In this document: positions 44,471 to 54,800 of the stretch, in pieces | Layout of the letters: each line of letters begins with the position of its first letter | How positions within the stretch are numbered: the first letter of the stretch is position 1 | Source: Gyrodactylus bullatarudis | Lineage: Eukaryota > Platyhelminthes > Monogenea > Gyrodactylidea > Gyrodactylidae | Reading direction: 5' to 3' | Length of the DNA stretch: 64,000 nt | Assembly: GCA_012064415.1 (NCBI GenBank) | Contig: SSNU01000018.1 | Location: 184,083 to 248,082, forward strand | Notes under the pieces: generated by a model | Told to the model about the DNA's origin: nothing | What the model saw: only the letters and a program-made list of their open reading frames with translations | Databases searched by the model: none | Made by a program: the position numbers and the translations under genes

Positions 44471-45592
44471 ATTCTTGGGATTGCACGGACAATAGCGAAT
44501 ATATTTATGACTAGAATAGATAATATGCTTATTAAGGAAATTAGGCCAAAATTACTCATAAGGTACTTAGATGATTATTTAGTAATAACAAAAGCTACTA
44601 ATCGACAAATAAGTATAGCTATATCTAAAATAGGAAAAGAGTACAGAACCATAAAATTGACAACAGAAAAAGAGGAAGATAACTCTCTTAATTTTCTAGA
44701 TATGAAACTAATGAGAATAGAAACTGAAATCCAAACTCGAGTATACAGAAAACCTACAAACAAAAATATAATTATGAGCTATTATTCATATGCACCTCGA
44801 AAATATAAGTTAAATACACTGCAAGGGGAAATTTTAAGAACACCAAGATTATGTGATACTGGTTTTTTAAGAGAAGATTTAGAGAAACTTGTTTTTATTT
44901 TTCAAAATAATGGGTATCCAGATAGTTTAATAAATATTTTTATTGTGTTTATTACAAAAGAAAAATTTTATAATAATAATTTTGTTTTTGATTTTAATAA
45001 TATTGATTTAATGGATTTTTCCCAATTAAGTATTATCTTTGGTTTTAAAAAAATTTGGTATTAAGACCATTTTTAGGTTATCTAATAAAATAGGAAATTT
45101 TTTAACTGAAAAACAAAAATTAGGCCTAGATGAGATTCAAGGTATTTATAAAATAACTTGCTCATGTGAAAAATCTTACATAGGTCGAACAGAAAGAAAA
45201 TTTGAAATTAGATGTAAGGAACACAAAAAGGCTATAGAAAAAGTACAGGTAGACAAGTCAGCATTAGCTAAACACTGGGCTGATAATCCAGATCATATTA
45301 TAGATTTTAATGACGTAAGAAGTCAGGAAAGGAAACATGAGAAATAAGTATAAAAATATGATTTTGGAGTCTATAGAGATTAAACTAAACGAGGTTGTTA
45401 ATGGTAATAAGACGGATATAAATATTGGAAATCGTTGGTTAGAATTGATTGATTTAAGTTGAGAAGAAATCTGATTGGTTTAATGTTTTGATTGGACACA
45501 CAGGGTTTAAATATCTTAAGTTTTTTGAAAAATCTCACGCCAGAAGAAGAATACGACATGTATTCGAAATATTGTGTGAGTCCTAACTACAG
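44470..45592 (+). mobile_element. 5'-truncated Penelope-like element (RT + GIY-YIG endonuclease)
   Basis: Penelope-like elements encode a reverse transcriptase with a GIY-YIG nuclease. The RT C-terminal half includes LIRYLDDYLVI (YxDD) and LNFLDMKLMRIETEIQTRVY. The nuclease domain reads GIYKITCSCEKSYIGRTERK, followed by EIRCKEHKKAIEK. RT and nuclease are in different frames; the break falls in an A-run near 45046-45052 (GGTTTTAAAAAAATTTGG). The RT is in frame with the upstream MULE exon, giving one chimeric open frame from 44132 to 45064. The 3' part is shared with the fragment at 11187-11475, which sets the element's end near 45592. The catalytic part upstream of YxDD is missing, so this copy is dead. 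Confidence 0.8.
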
Positions 45593-46019
45593 GTGGGAAC
45601 CGTATTTGGGGAGTGTAAAACTACACCTCCGTTCATTAGTGTACATTTGAGAATATTCACAGTTTTTCAATAAATAAATAACTTGTCATTGTACTTTGAA
45701 GTAGGTCTATTAGGATCCTGGTATAAAGTTTTGTCTCAAAATTTTGAAAAGTTGAGATTTTTAGATCATTCGATAGAGAATTGAATTCTGATCATAATGG
45801 TATCGTATATTGGGGAGGGGGATTGATTTTTATGAGCTTAAAATCAGAATAAAGTTGGTCCAAGTAATTTTTCTACATTTTACATGAATTTGGATTTTAG
45901 TGTCAAATGAAAGAGGATAATTACAGGTGACTAATACATTTTTCAATTTAACCCTTCTTGTCCCAAATTAATTTTTTTCATCACACAAATGAGAAAATTT
46001 GCAACCTAACCGAAATAAT
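45593..46019. other. AT-rich spacer after the Penelope-like element
   Basis: No ORF. A TTTAACCCTTCTTGTCCCAA at about 45952 resembles the TTAACCTTTCATGACCC at 22376, and may be the outer end of the dispersed repeat that follows. Confidence 0.35.
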
Positions 46020-46200
46020 TACGCTGATTCTGAATCTGAATTCCATTTTGTAAGCCAACTCATCCTTTCAAAGATAATAGAGGTTAAAATTGGCCTTTTT
46101 CAACTCTAAAACCAGTTATCTTCTAAACTATAAGAGATATCGAGCAGGCGATTGCACATTTGAAATCTACGGCTATTGTTTTACGATAGAAAGTTCAGAT
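46020..46200 (+). repeat. Dispersed repeat, second copy
   Basis: It is inverted relative to 22640-22810 and about 80 percent alike by eye. It may be part of a ~460-bp unit ending near 46415 (CTTGAAAGGTTGA). A short frame across it (46090-46419) is not conserved in the other copy and is not a gene. Confidence 0.7.
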
Positions 46201-46419
46201 AGATGGTTCAGATACACAGTTTATCGAGTAAGCTGTAGAACAGCTCTAAAAAGAGACTTTACTTTAAATATGAATTTAGACATTCATCAATCATGGATTC
46301 TTCCAAGTAATGACAAGTTAATTTTTAAATTTTCCATAAAATTCAATTTTTTTCAAAAGGGAAAAACACATGATCGATATGAAAATTCAAACCGGAAAAA
46401 TACTTGCTTGAAAGGTTGA

Positions 46420-48741
46420 TTTTATTTAGTAAATAAAAACATAAGAATATTCAATTCAAAAATTAATTTTCTTGCTAGGAATTTTTAAAATATACTCACT
46501 ATAACGTGCGTTGATCATGAATTATAAGGAATACACAGAATAAAGAAATATTTTATTTAGTTATATTCTCTTCATGGTTGTTTCATAGTAAGTTGAAAGC
46601 AAAATATATATAATCTAAAAAAATTAGATGAGATCATCAGAAAAGAAAGCATTTGTGAGCTAAACGTCTTAAATTATGATATATCGTTTTAGTATGAACA
46701 AAAATTCAAGGAATTGGAAGTGAGGCGAGAAAAGAATATAGAAAACTAAATTTAATAAAATATCTAGCGATTCTGGAAATACACACTTAAGCATGTATGA
46801 AATATTAAAAGAAGATAAATACTTGAAATAAATAAAAATTTAAGATTGACTGGCGCCATCAACACTACAAAGTGAGAAAATAAAACATGTGATGAATATA
46901 CATAATACAAAAAAGGGTTCATGGATATATGCTAGAAATTCAGTAAGCAAAAGCAAAAATAGAAATCATAAATAGCTAATAGAGATATAGATGACAAGAA
47001 GAAATAGATAAGTCATGGTAAGAAAGTGGTATTATAGTCCTGAGATAATAATATAATTAAATTTGAAGCGATGGTAGAGATACACAATAGACTGGGTTCG
47101 TATTAGTAACTAGTAGATTTGACTATTTCTAACCTATTGTTTAGCTCCAGTTTGCGCAGAACATCTTCCAAGTGGATTGGAGATAAGGCTTCTTGGACGT
47201 GAGCAAAAACTCTAATCTGAAAATCTATTTGCGTTCTAATAATATCTCTTTAGTATTCTAAAGAGACGCAATACGAACGCTTCAGTGTAAGATAAATATA
47301 ACAGGTCATGTTAGAGTCTAATTGCCTCGAAAAGTATTACATGAGTTTCAGGTTTTTAACTGTGAGTGTGAATCACTCAAGTCTAAACAAAGATTAACTT
47401 TTGGAGTAAAGAAATTCTTCCGCTACACGGATCCTTACGGAGTAAATTTACGAATGCAAACAATTATTAAAATTACTAACCATCATTATAGAAATTCCTC
47501 CTGAACGGATGCTTCCCAGCTGGAACAACGTATCCTGTAAAGCTTCATGTAAGTTGACGAATAAAGAGCAGTCAATAGAAGTAAAGCCTTGTTTTCAGTA
47601 CGATACAGTGCTCTTTAGAACAAAAGATGTTGGTTTCCATAGCAAAAGTTCACTAGACATAATAACTGACCCAATTATATCGAACTTTAGGTAGTTTGGC
47701 GGTACACGGAGAATGAATTAAGCATGTTCTATAAAACGGGGAAATAAGTCTCTATAACTACATCAGACGTTCTGGACTTATGGGAAATTCTTCGTTAGTG
47801 AGATATTGAAATCATTGCAATGTAAGCTGATTCAAAACCTAGGTCTATTGGTCATACTCGAAGCAACACGTAGTTTTACCATGTCAACTTTATTTCTCCC
47901 CTTAACTCACGAAATTAGTCACTTAGACGTGGTCGTTATCTGATGGTAAATGGATATCATGATCCAGTTGAGGAAATCTAATATATATCTTTAAGCGATG
48001 GTGGAGATACCAAAATGAACGCGTAGATTATTCCACTATTTTAGACTGTCCCGTATCTGTATAACTGAATTCTAGATTCTGTTTTATCACAACGTGTTCA
48101 AAGTAAGTCCCAGCTGATATTTGAATATTGGAAGCAAAATGATATTTTTTGTAGTCGAACAAACAACACTTGATGCAGATCGACCACGATACTCTGGTTT
48201 CAAATTAGGTTGGTTAGATAACTACTATCCAAGGCTTGAAATTAACGTCGTTCAATATTATTTAGAACTGCCTTGTTTTCCGCTACCATATAGTGAGCCC
48301 GTTGTATAGCAATAGTTCTTTCTAATTCTCTGCAGGCATTTGCAAGATACACGCACTTTGGAGTCAGTAATATGAATAAATTGATGTTTGATCGATGTTA
48401 ATAATTCATTTATAGCAATACATTCGTGATGGGTGCACAGAGGTAAATAGAAGATGATTTCACTCTTCTCTATGCGAGTTCTTATCAATCCTTATTAGAT
48501 AAAGCCGTTCGCCAAAAAAGAATTTTTAAGCACCGACTACATAGTCATATAGAGTTTTCAACTGTTTTATCCAGTACGTTCTTCATGTCGAGACACAGAA
48601 TGTGAGTACTTCTCGAGCATCTAGATAGCATCATTACTAATTTGAGTCTTGTAGCGATTCTGGAGACATCGTGATGACATGGTAAGAATCTTTTCCTATG
48701 AGGTTTCTGAAGTTCCTAACAAAACGATAGGTTAGGTTGTA
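46420..48741. other. Unclassified, less AT-rich block
   Basis: From about 46.9 to 48.7 kb the base composition is visibly less AT-rich than the surroundings. Several 60-codon frames have normal amino-acid mixtures (for example at 47322, 47509, 48121). The motif GCGATGGT(A/G)GAGATAC recurs at about 47069 and 47997. No domain was recognised. It may be a decayed transposon body or DNA of other origin. Confidence 0.35.
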
Positions 48742-49107
48742 ATGGCAGAAGAAAGATTTCCATCGCTAGACCTAAATTCAAGAAATGTTCAATATGCTCT
48801 CGGGGAGTATCCATTTATAGAGGTGAGCTCATTTTATTGTAATCCAGTAGGAACTTTCTTGTTTCGTAAGTTCGCCTCCCCTGCTATGGTGATACAATTG
48901 GCCCATTACTTTTCCACTGGAGCTACCTATTCGCATATTACTCAGAATATCAATATTGCCACGGATACCATTGTCCTCTATTTTGATACATTTAGAGGAT
49001 TTTTAAAATCAGCAGCTCTACAGGAGGAATTCTATCGCCATCGTCCGGTTTATATTCGTAGTTCGCCAGAGTCTCTCAACAAAGTTGGTATGAATCTACA
49101 TTACTGA
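48742..49107 (+). pseudogene. Possible Merlin/ISXO2-like transposase N-terminal fragment
   Basis: A 121-codon frame: MAEERFPSLDLNSRNVQYAL, then SPAMVIQLAHYFSTGATYSH and ITQNINIATDTIVLYFDTFR. The 'hydrophobic-rich helix, S..T, then helix with TIV.YF..FR' pattern resembles the helix-turn-helix before the catalytic domain of Merlin (IS1016/ISXO2-type) transposases. The frame ends before any DDE residue. Independent support comes only from the Merlin-like catalytic piece at 49.8-49.9 kb, which is on the other strand. Confidence 0.35.
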
Positions 49108-49204
49108 TCTTGAGATGCCAGCAGCCAGACGTAGCACACATCGAGTATCCTCGCAATTCATCAGAGATTAATGTTGCGTCAAGCGGTAAATTTTTAGTTA
49201 TAAA

Positions 49205-49779
49205 CAGAGCCTCAAAAATCGCAAAATAGTATACAAACGATAGAAAAAATGACTATTTTTAGCATATTATAAGATCTACTCAAAAGTAATGGGATGTTAT
49301 TGAAAATTAATAATTAATCATTTTATTGAAATTTTTTATTAAAAATCTTCATCATGTTAAATCTATCGGTTTTTGAAATTTCTACGAGGTGATGCATGCG
49401 ATCGCATATTACAGTGAATTCATAAGGGTATTGCTTTTTGAACTTATCAGCTCTTTGAAACGTGGTAAGGTAATCGAAAAATGAATCACCACGCTCAATT
49501 TTCGATTGTATCGATAAATTTAGCATAACCTCATTGGTGGAAATTTCAAGGACCAATCAGAATTAGGGAATATAACTAAACACGGCATTCAAGTTACTAA
49601 AAGTATTTATTTAAAAGCTGAAATAGTATAAGATTCTTGTTATAAGAATTAAAAGCAGTTTAAAAATGGTTAATTTTAGTAGGTTATAATAGTAGGTTTA
49701 GAACCTTTTATTATTATCATTTTTAAAGCCATATAACTTCCTGTGCAATTTAGTAAAAATATTCATTTTTGAGGCTCTG
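49205..49779. mobile_element. hAT-type non-autonomous transposon
   Basis: 575 bp with perfect 15-bp terminal inverted repeats CAGAGCCTCAAAAAT. The CAGnG start is typical of hAT elements. It is flanked by an 8-bp duplication with one mismatch, GTTATAAA (49197-49204) and CTTATAAA (49780-49787). An internal minus-strand frame (49556-49323) of 77 codons shows no transposase motif that I recognise. It is inserted between the two Merlin-like pieces. Confidence 0.75.
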
Positions 49780-49787
49780 CTTATAAA

Positions 49788-49925
49788 TTTCCAGTCGAAC
49801 AATTTTGGTATCTCGATCATAAGCAGCAACAACACATTCATTTTTCAAAATACGGCCATAATAATATTTTCGTCTGGCCAACTTAGTCTCATCGATCTTG
49901 ACCATCTCACCGATCCCTCTCTATG
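49788..49925 (-). pseudogene. Merlin/ISXO2-like transposase catalytic fragment
   Basis: The minus-strand reading GEMVKIDETKLARRKYYYGR, then ILKNECVVAAYDRDT, closely follows the ISXO2/Merlin catalytic start (V.IDE..+.+RKY..GR). It includes the first catalytic Asp (IDET). It is out of frame or interrupted on both sides, so it is a remnant. Confidence 0.5.
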
Positions 49926-49929
49926 ATTT

Positions 49930-50503
49930 CATTGGTCTAAAAATTTTGAATTGAGACCCCTTTAATGGAAAAAATATCAACTTTCTCAAGCCCATACATT
50001 GAATCCGACAACCAAGACACTAATTTTGATGGGAACTAGGCATTTCCAAGATAAGCCTAGCAAAACTTGGATTGTTGATTATAATCAAATAAGAATTCCT
50101 TGATGATTAAAGTAAGATTGGTTCCTGATCTAGGACATACACAATTGTATTTAGAACAGATTAGTTCAAGAATGGGTTGATTATACACATTAATATATCT
50201 GAATAGATCATAATAGAAATTGAATAGTACTCAGGAAAATTCTTGATTTTCATTGGCTCATGTGTAATGCGCCCGGAAATAAAATTTTGCGTCGTTCCCG
50301 AACCAAACCGTTACCACGTTTTCGGTAGTCAGTAGTGTTGAGAAGATGAACTAGATGAATCCTCGACTTCCAATATTTGCCAAACTGTCAAGGTCATTAT
50401 TAAAACAAGGAATTAAATAATGAACATCCCCAATGTGATAATCTTGTATTAATAAATAAAGATAAAAAATTACCTTGCCCCAAAATCACGTGTTGTTATT
50501 AAA
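49930..50503. other. Non-coding stretch before a gag fragment
   Basis: No ORF. A stretch at about 50268-50320 (GCGCCCGGAAATAAAATTTT and CGTTCCCGAACC) is GC-richer and could be the leader or LTR remnant of the retrotransposon whose gag follows. No matching second LTR was found in the window. Confidence 0.35.
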
Positions 50504-51330
50504 ATGTCTGATGAGAAGGATGTAACAATTGGCGACATGGAAAGTAAGAACATGGGTTCCCCAACCGCCCAAAACTCGACTCCACCCACATTGTCTCCCA
50601 ACGCAAAAGAAAAGTTGAGGAGTTTCCAGAAGTCAAAGGAAGAGTTTAAGTTTGGTCCCGATTTCCAGGCCAACGTTACCAAAACCAAGTCGTCCCCGGG
50701 TCTCTCACAAGAAATGTCCATGCCTGGCGCCAACAAAAGCATTCCCCCAAAGAAAGCTCTCAAGAAGTCAGCAAAAGCCAAGGCGCTCACTGAGAGAATG
50801 GATACGTCGGATGGTTCGCAATGCTCTTCCACAATGGCCTCTCGTAGTCCTCCATCCCCAGGGAGGCAAAAACAACAAATCAGACCGCCTCAAGACCCCA
50901 AACGTCCCTCCCTATGGGTACGCTCAATCAAAATCAGCTGATAGTTGATCAAGAGACACTCACCAGAATCATAGAGTCGACTGTGAAAGCCTCAGGCGAA
51001 GCCATTTCCTCAAATTTGGCTCAACAAAAAGCTCAACCCGTGCCAGATATATTTGCAAACATCCCCAAGTTTACAATTGGTGAATTTGGCACGTTCGATT
51101 CATGGTACAGTTCCTACGGTGATGTGTTCACAAAAGATCTCAGTAAACTACCAGAACCTGAGAGAATAAGGTCCTTGTTACGTTATTTTGGCAAAGAAGA
51201 AAAAGATCAGTACATCCTCAACGTACTGCCGGCCAAATACGACGAGATGACAGCTACACCATCACTGAGCTTAGTTCTATGTTTAATGATCAGGAAACTG
51301 AATTGGATTAACTCTAGTTTACGATTCGGC
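50504..51330 (+). pseudogene. Ty3/gypsy gag fragment
   Basis: The frame from ATG 50504 (MSDEKDVTIGDMES, Pro/Ser/Lys-rich) shifts around 50910 into a second frame that reads MGTLNQNQLIVDQETL, then FGTFDSWYSSYGDVF, LPEPERIRSLLRYFG, and DQYILNVLPAKYDEMT. The FDSWY...R.LLR+.G...Y..+LP pattern is that of K02A2.6-type gypsy gag. No zinc knuckle or pol follows: coding ends near 51330 and a LINE fragment begins. It is not the same family as the 4.3-8.3 kb element. Confidence 0.6.
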
Positions 51331-51457
51331 TCAATGGAGATTAAAATGGCAGCGACATGGTGAAATTTAGAGATGATAAATATTAGGAGTTTGAGTTGAG
51401 AGCAAGTGACGAATCTAGTTATCAGGTAATTTACCTACCTTAGTTAGAGTATCTAAA

Positions 51458-51667
51458 TTATTTAATTAATTCATTGATGTGACGTTTGATTGAAAGTTTG
51501 TGATCGAAGGATAATCCAAGGATTTTTATCTTCTTAAAAATGAGTGTGGATAGATCAGGGTGTGACATACCGTGTATCGAGTCGACCACGTTTCTGGTGC
51601 TTATCCAATCCAAATTTTGGATTCCATATAGACATTTTGTGATATTAGTGAGATCACCTGGTAATCG
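51458..51667 (-). pseudogene. Non-LTR retrotransposon RT fragment
   Basis: The minus strand reads RLPGDLTNITKCLYGIQNLD, then KKIKILGLSFDHKLSIKRHI. The 'K.LG...D.KLS...HI' motif is the conserved post-catalytic region of LINE reverse transcriptases. The frame ends at TAA 51458-51460. It may be related to the LINE 3' end at the right edge of the window. Confidence 0.6.
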
Positions 51668-51866
51668 TTACCATCATAATTTACAACATTGGGTAATAAT
51701 GTTAATTTAAAATAACTTTATTTTTGTTTCAATTTAAAATTACGCTTAATTTGTTTTCGTTTGAAAAGATCTTTTGTTTTTTATTTTGTGTTTCCTTTAA
51801 ATATATTTACATTTTCAATTTTAAAACATTTACTTTTTCTGTATACATATAGTTTAGTATGAAACC

Positions 51867-54800
51867 ATGAGTGTTAGAGATTTCATACAGAATTTTGACT
51901 TTATTGAAGTCTTTGAGCAAGCTAAACAAACATCTTTTGTTCACAAGGAATTAATTAACCGGTTGAAAAGCTATTATGATGCTGTTAGTTTCCCAGTATT
52001 CGCATCGGATTTCTTTCAGTTATGCAAATATAGTCTTCTAGAAATGGATAATGATCCTATTCTTGAAAGAACACTGGAATTTATCACAGATTTTTCTCTA
52101 TCTTTTCTCAATGGAGAAAGCTCTATGCCACCGATGTTAAAAAAACTTTTTGAATTTTCTCTCAGATACTGTCGATGTGAGAAAACATCAGCCAGATACA
52201 GATCATGTCAAATTCTGCAACTTCTTCTCAATAAAATGCCACCAGAAGCAAGTATTCCTGATCACTTATTCAAAAGTTTAACATCAGAACTTTTAGTCAG
52301 AGCGACAGATGTTAAATGGTCTGTTAGATCTCAGGCTGTTAAAGCTCTTAGCCGCCTACAAAATCCATCCAATCCCAATTGTTTGATTGCAAAAAAGATT
52401 GAATGGATGTGTGCTCATGACCCGTTCCCTGATGTAAGAAAGAATGCTTTAGGAAGTTTAATATTGTCAAGAGTTAACTTTGATAATGTTGTAATATGTT
52501 GTCGCGATATATCTGATAAAGTTCGTAGAACTGCTTTCAATATTCTAATATCTAAAGAATTTCTGAAACCTCTCAAGTTACCTCAGAGAGTGTTGATTCT
52601 AAAACAAGGTCTAAATGACAGAAATAGTGAGTCTGAATTTAATTTTGATTTTTTGTCTTTATGATTATTCCAATTTACAAAAAATAGACAAAGTTCGTCA
52701 ATTGGCTGTTAATCTTCTCTCTGTTTGGTATAATCGCTCTAACAGAAATCCAATTGAACTTCTTTACAGAATTGATGGTGTTGAAGAAGAAAATTGTGGA
52801 ATAACATGTCTTAGAAATCTCTTCAATTCTCTGCTCCATCCCACAAACAATAATGGAGTTCTCAAATTAATGGAAAAATGGATTGAAGAGGAAAAAGATA
52901 AAAAAACTCCTTCTCTTAATCAAACCTTGAATGCTACATCAAACACTACTACGAATACTATCACGGCCAATAACCCATATTTTGATTGTGTGAAATTGTC
53001 CGATGGGAAAAGTGAATTTGAAAGAATGATTCGATGCTGGGCTATGAATAATTTGAATGAAAAGTGAGAAATTTTTGAAAAAAAATAAAATCAACTCCTC
53101 TAATAAATTCTATAGAAGAATCTTAAAGGCATCAAAAAACATTCCGGAACATGCATTATTCTGGACAATAGCCTGTGAATATCTCATGAAAAAGATTGAC
53201 CTTGCAGATGATCCTGTTTTAACAAATTTCCCAAAATCTCTGACCCTGAATTCGACTGATAAAAAAATCGAAGATAAAAAGTCTAAAAAGAAATCCAAGG
53301 AAGGAAACCAAAGTGACAAGGAAAACACTGATGAATCTGATGATCAAGAAAGTGAAGAGGAAGACCAACAAGTTTACTCTGTAACAACCTTTGAAGATTT
53401 ATTGAATTTAATATGTCCTAGACCTGATGATCTACAATGCTATCTAGCTGAGTGAGTTTTCCACTTGATACATGTACCACTCCATTCACTGACTTGAATG
53501 ATTAAACTTTTTATATATTTGAAATAGAATAATGCGAAAATACATCTCCTTTGATCTGGAAGAAATTCAAAAGAACAATGATCTTTTTGATGAATTCCAA
53601 TCTTATAAAACTCAACTGGACTATGGTTCCAGACTTTTTGCCAGCATGGATATTGTTGACCAGTATACCAGAAGTCAATTAGAGAATTTAGTTTCCGATT
53701 GGACTTTGAATGATTCTGTTTCCTACACTGATGTCTTGGTTAAATTATACATTAGACTTTATCCCAATGAAGTGAGTTTCTTCTCATTCTAATAATAAAT
53801 ACTTGGTAATAAATGTATTTATGAAACTATCCTCAAATGCATATTACCTATTATTGATTTTTTGTCTTTTAAAATAATAATTATAATCTAGAATTTATTA
53901 AAATCATCATAGCCTATTGTTTTGCACTACCAAGGTTCAAAGCAGAAACTTTTCAAGTTAAAATTTAATAAAATCTCTCCCAATGATAAAAGAGTAAATT
54001 TTTAACAAATCACAAGGATGATAAGATATTGAAATCTAACATTGTCATTAATGAAAAAGTTATGAAAACTTACTCGTTTCATAGGCTAAATTTTTTTTAT
54101 TCTTCTGGCTTCAATTCTATATTGCTTAAAAAGCTTGATTTTTTTCTTGATTATATGATAAACATCATTCATTGTATTTATTGTGTTAGGCCAAGAGAAT
54201 AAGCCAGTCCGTTTCCAAGTTGGATGAACTTCTTGACGAGGCAGTCGATAAATTGGAACCTCTCAAGACAGACGCTCCAGTTCCTTGTATGGATAGTACA
54301 AAGATTCCCTTGGAAGAAAAATCTCCAGCAGTGAATGAGGAATTAGTCGAAGTTGAAGATTCTCTTATGCAGGGTATAGAACCTCAACAAGATTTGACTT
54401 GCATATCTGTTTTATCAGAATCTGCCCAAAAAGAGGCTACTGAAAAGGCTCGAAGAGAATTTCTTAGTAAAAGAATACAAACTCTCCGCTATGAAGTAAA
54501 TAGCTTTTTAGATTTGAATTTTTTAAATTTTATTTCTTATTATCATTATTATTAGATTGCCTCTCTTACAGTTAAAGAGACTGAACTTATTGAAGAAATC
54601 GATAAATATGCTGCCGAAAGAATCTTCGATATGGCTCAAAGCCATCAAAATCAACTTGTTGAACTTAAAGCTAGAAAAGAAAAACTCGTTCAAGAGCTTG
54701 AGATTAATATTGAGGAGTCATCCAAACTTCTCAGTGGCCAATGCATGAACAAAGAGTAATTATAGAGTCTAAATTTTATTGGATTTATTTTGCTAAAATC

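Noticed and set aside
44296..44559. Minus-strand 87-codon hydrophobic frame
   Set aside because: Antisense to the MULE/Penelope-like chimeric frame; composition is explained by the complement.
46090..46419. 109-codon frame with good amino-acid variety
   Set aside because: It lies on a dispersed repeat whose other copy does not keep the frame.
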